NCBI GenBank assembly: GCA_032622095.1
Contig: CP136061.1
Coordinates: 4,086,505 to 4,150,504, forward strand
Length of the DNA stretch: 64,000 nucleotides
Origin: Siphonodentalium dalli
Taxonomy: Eukaryota; Mollusca; Scaphopoda; Gadilida; Siphonodentaliidae
Reading direction: 5' to 3'
Below are positions 59,880-64,000 of this stretch, piece after piece. The stretch's first letter is position 1; the number at the start of each line of letters is the position of its first letter. The notes beneath the pieces were generated by a model, which worked only from the letters and a program-made list of their open reading frames with translations, did no database searches and was not told the DNA's origin. The translations under genes were made by a program, and so were the position numbers.

Positions 59880-62246
59880 GTCCTTATGTGAGTCTTATAG
59901 GTATACATTATCAATATGTCACCGTCCTTATGTGAGTCTTATAGGTATGTATTATCAATATGTCACCGTCCTTATGTCAGTCTTATAGGTATGTATTATC
60001 AATATGTCACCTTCCTTATGTGAGTCTTATAGGTATGTATTATCAATATGTCACCTTCCTTATGTCAGTCTTATAGGTATGTATTATCAATATGCACCGT
60101 CCTTATGTGAGTCTTATAGGTATGTATTATCAATATGTCACCGTCCTTATGTGAGTCTTATAGGTATGTATTATCAATATGTCACCTTCCTTATGTGAGT
60201 CTTATAGGTATGTATTATCAATATGTCACCTTCCTTATGTGTGTCTTATAGGTATGTATTATCAATATGTCACCGTCCTTATGTGAGTCTTATAGGTATG
60301 TATTATCAATATGTCACCTTCCTTATGTGAGTCTTATAGGTATGTATTATCAATATGTCACCGTCCTTATGTGAGTCTTATAGGTATGTATTATCAATAT
60401 GTCACCGTCCTTATGTCAGTCTTATAGGTATGTATTATCAATATGTCACCTTCCTTATGTGAGTCTTATAGGTATGTATTATCAATATGTCACCGTCCTT
60501 ATGTGAGTCTTATAGGTATGTATTATCAATATGTCACCGTCCTTATGTGTGTCTTATAGGTATGTATTATCAATATGTCACCTTCCTTATGTGTGTCTTA
60601 TAGGTATGTATTATCAATATGTCACCTTCCTTATGTGAGTCTTATAGGTATGTATTATCAATATATCACCTTCCTTATGTCAGTCTTATAGGTATGTATT
60701 ATCAATATGCACCGTCCTTATGTGAGTCTTATAGGTATGTATTATCAATATGTCACCGTCCTTATGTGAGTCTTATAGGTATGTATTATCAATATGCACC
60801 GTCCTTATGTGAGTCTTATAGGTATGTATTATCAATATGTCACCGTCCTTATGTGAGTCTTATAGGTATGTATTATCAATATGTCACCGTCCTTATGTGT
60901 GTCTTATAGGTATGTATTATCAATATGTCACCGTCCTTATGTCAGTCTTATAGGTATGTATTATCAATATGCCACCGTCCTTATGTCAGTCTTATAGGTA
61001 TGTATTATCAATATGTCACCGTCCTTATGTGAGTCTTATAGGTATACATTATCAATATGTCACCGTCCTTATGTGAGTCTTATAGGTATGTATTATCAAT
61101 ATGTCACCGTCCTTATGTCAGTCTTATAGGTATACATTATCAATATGTCACCGTCCTTATGTGAGTCTTATAGGTATGTATTATCAATATGTCACCGTCC
61201 TTATGTCAGTCTTATAGGTATGTATTATCAATATGTCACCTTCCTTATGTGAGTCTTATAGGTATGTATTATCAATATGTCACCTTCCTTATGTCAGTCT
61301 TATAGGTATGTATTATCAATATGCACCGTCCTTATGTGAGTCTTATAGGTATGTATTATCAATATGTCACCGTCCTTATGTGAGTCTTATAGGTATGTAT
61401 TATCAATATGTCACCTTCCTTATGTGAGTCTTATAGGTATGTATTATCAATATGTCACCTTCCTTATGTGTGTCTTATAGGTATGTATTATCAATATGTC
61501 ACCGTCCTTATGTGAGTCTTATAGGTATGTATTATCAATATGTCACCTTCCTTATGTGAGTCTTATAGGTATGTATTATCAATATGTCACCGTCCTTATG
61601 TGAGTCTTATAGGTATGTATTATCAATATGTCACCGTCCTTATGTCAGTCTTATAGGTATGTATTATCAATATGTCACCTTCCTTATGTGAGTCTTATAG
61701 GTATGTATTATCAATATGTCACCGTCCTTATGTGAGTCTTATAGGTATGTATTATCAATATGTCACCGTCCTTATGTGTGTCTTATAGGTATGTATTATC
61801 AATATGTCACCTTCCTTATGTGTGTCTTATAGGTATGTATTATCAATATGTCACCTTCCTTATGTGAGTCTTATAGGTATGTATTATCAATATGTCACCT
61901 TCCTTATGTCAGTCTTATAGGTATGTATTATCAATATGCACCGTCCTTATGTGAGTCTTATAGGTATGTATTATCAATATGTCACCGTCCTTATGTGAGT
62001 CTTATAGGTATGTATTATCAATATGCACCGTCCTTATGTGAGTCTTATAGGTATGTATTATCAATATGTCACCGTCCTTATGTGAGTCTTATAGGTATGT
62101 ATTATCAATATGTCACCGTCCTTATGTGTGTCTTATAGGTATGTATTATCAATATGTCACCGTCCTTATGTCAGTCTTATAGGTATGTATTATCAATATG
62201 CCACCGTCCTTATGTCAGTCTTATAGGTATGTATTATCAATATGCC
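59880..62246 (+). repeat. 1229-bp duplication within the 44-bp satellite
   Basis: About 59880-61017 and 61109-62246 match closely; one visible difference is ATATCACC at 60663 against ATGTCACC. 1229 equals 28 units minus three bases, and three 43-bp ATGCACC units occur in the period. Confidence 0.85.
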
Positions 62247-64000
62247 ACCGTCCTTATGTGTGTCTTATAGGTATGTATTATCAATATGCCACCGTCCTTA
62301 TGTGAGTCTTATAGGTATGTATTATCAATATGTCACCGTCCTCATGTGTGTCTTATAGGTATGTATTATCAATATGCCACCGTCCTTATGTCAGTCTTAT
62401 AGGTATGTATTATCAATATGTCACCGTCCTTATGTGTGTCTTATAGGTATGTATTATCAATATGTCACCGTCCTTATGTCAGTCTTATAGGTATGTATTA
62501 TCAATATGTCACCGTCCTTATGTCAGTCTTATAGGTATGTATTATCAATATGCCACCGTCCTTATGTGTGTCTTATAGGTATGTATTATCAATATGCCAC
62601 CGTCCTTATGTGTGTCTTATAGGTATGTATTATCAATATGTCACCGTCCTTATGTGAGTCTTATAGGTATGTATTATCAATATGTCACCGTCCTTATGTG
62701 AGTCTTATAGGTATGTATTATCAATATGTCACCGTCCTTATGTGAGTCTTATAGGTATGTATTATCAATATGTCACCGTCCTTATGTGAGTCTTATAGGT
62801 ATGTATTATCAATATGCCACCTTCCTTATGTGAGTCTTATAGGTATGTATTATCAATATGTCACCGTCCTTATGTGTGTCTTATAGGTATGTATTATCAA
62901 TATGTCACCTTCCTTATGTGAGTCTTATAGGTATGTATTAGCAATATGCCACCGTCCTTATGTGAGTCTTATATGTATGTATTATCAATATGTCACCGTC
63001 CTTATGTGAGTCTTATAGGTATGTATTATCAATATGCCACCGTCCTTATGTGAGTCTTATAGGTATGTATTATCAATATGTCACCGTCCTTATGTGAGTC
63101 TTATAGGTATGTATTATCAATATGCCACCGTCCTTATGTGAGTCTTATAGGTATACATTATCAATATACACCGTCCTTATGTCAGTCTTATAGGTATACA
63201 TTATCAATATACACCGTCCTTATGTCAGTCTTATAGGTATGTATTATCAATATGTCACCGTCCTTATGTCAGTCTTATAGGTATGTATTATCAATATGTC
63301 ACCTTCCTTATGTGTGTCTTATAGGTATGTATTATCAATATGCCACCTTCCTTATGTGAGTCTTATAGGTATGTATTATCAATATGCCACCTTCCTTATG
63401 TGAGTCTTATAGGTATGTATTATCAATATGTCACCGTCCTTATGTGTGTCTTATAGGTATGCATTATCAATATGTCACCGTCCTTATGTGTGTCTTATAG
63501 GTATGTATTATCAATATGTCACCGTCCTTATGTCAGTCTTATAGGTATGCATTATCAATATGTCACCGTCCTTATGTGTGTCTTATAGGTATGTATTATC
63601 AATATGTCACCGTCCTTATGTGAGTCTTATAGGTATGTATTATCAATATGCACCGTCCTTATGTGTGTCTTATAGGTATGTATTATCAATATGTCACCGT
63701 CCTTATGTGTGTCTTATAGGTATGTATTATCAATATGTCACCTTCCTTATGTCAGTCTTATAGGTATGCATTATCAATATGTCACCGTCCTTATGTCAGT
63801 CTTATAGGTATACATTATCAATATACACCGTCCTTATGTGAGTCTTATAGGTATGTATTATCAATATGCCACCGTCCTTATGTCAGTCTTATAGGTATGC
63901 ATTATCAATATGTCACCGTCCTTATGTGTGTCTTATAGGTATGTATTATCAATATGTCACCGTCCTTATGTGAGTCTTATAGGTATGTATTATCAATATG

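Larger units (their letters stand above)
38730..64000 (+). repeat. 44-bp satellite array, ~574 units, continues past the window
   Basis: The unit can be read as GTATTATCAATATGTCACC, then GTCCTTATGTGAGTC, then TTATAGGTAT. It repeats head to tail without interruption to the last base. Units vary at a few fixed positions: GTCACC/GCCACC, CGTCC/CTTCC/CGGCC, GTGAG/GTGTG/GTCAG/GTCTG, TCTTA/TATTA/TCCTA, GTATG/GCATG/ATACA. Occasional 43-bp units lack one base (ATACACC, ATCCACC, ATGCACC). Because 44 is not a multiple of three, open frames last until the frame cycles to a stop; the Tyr-rich peptides they give are artefacts. Nothing else is embedded. Confidence 0.98.

Noticed and set aside
38730-64000. 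Many plus-strand open frames of 64-152 codons encoding Tyr-rich peptides
   Set aside because: They repeat with the 44-bp period and appear where a 43-bp unit shifts the frame. No start context, codon bias or variation pattern suggests protein coding.
38730-64000. CRISPR-like array
   Set aside because: There are no unique spacers, the units are contiguous 44-bp satellite, and the genome is eukaryotic.

Overview
The window is AT-rich eukaryotic DNA, probably from a marine invertebrate. A lophotrochozoan such as a mollusc fits the split extracellular-domain gene, the env-bearing Ty3/Gypsy element and the very large satellites, but no sequence here fixes the species. Nothing bacterial is present, and the long plus-strand open frames inside the satellites are period artefacts.

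Layout. (1) 1-24195 is intronic DNA of one plus-strand gene. I can assemble five exons by eye: 308-447, 5218-5345, 20778-20984, 22403-22870 and 23454-23577. Every junction has an AG acceptor, a GT donor and compatible phase (2, 1, 1, 1). Spliced, they give the C-terminal part of a Notch-ligand-like N-terminal module, a DSL domain with all six cysteines, a complete calcium-binding EGF, half of a second EGF, a 156-codon Ser/Thr-rich mucin-like stalk and a small beta-alpha-beta segment. The 5' end lies before base 1. The last exon ends in a donor, so the gene should continue to the right. (2) Intron 1 carries degenerate ~125-bp tandem repeats interrupted by a GC-rich island with an unrecognised, frameshifted ORF. 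(3) Intron 2 (15.4 kb) is mostly a decayed, antisense, env-bearing Ty3/Gypsy retroelement (about 6493-20429): flanking direct repeats that look like LTRs, leader with a splice donor, Gag, protease, RT/RNase H, integrase and a baculovirus-F/errantivirus-type envelope. It is itself interrupted by a foldback MITE in gag and a ~2-kb foreign segment between protease and RT. (4) Intron 3 holds a head-to-head inverted array of ~110-145-bp repeats. (5) 24196-38629 is a higher-order satellite: a 2293-bp unit of about ten ~180-bp monomers, one truncated monomer and a ~363-bp non-monomer spacer, in six near-identical copies plus a partial edge copy. (6) 38630-38729 is a 100-N gap. (7) 38730-64000 is an uninterrupted 44-bp satellite of roughly 574 units, with nested segmental duplications of 440, 703, 1012, 1053 and 1229 bp.

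The DSL/EGF/mucin gene is the functional locus. The retroelement and MITE are dead passengers in its introns. About 40 kb of satellite lies directly downstream of, and possibly within, the same gene. All calls are by eye; no alignment or database search was run.
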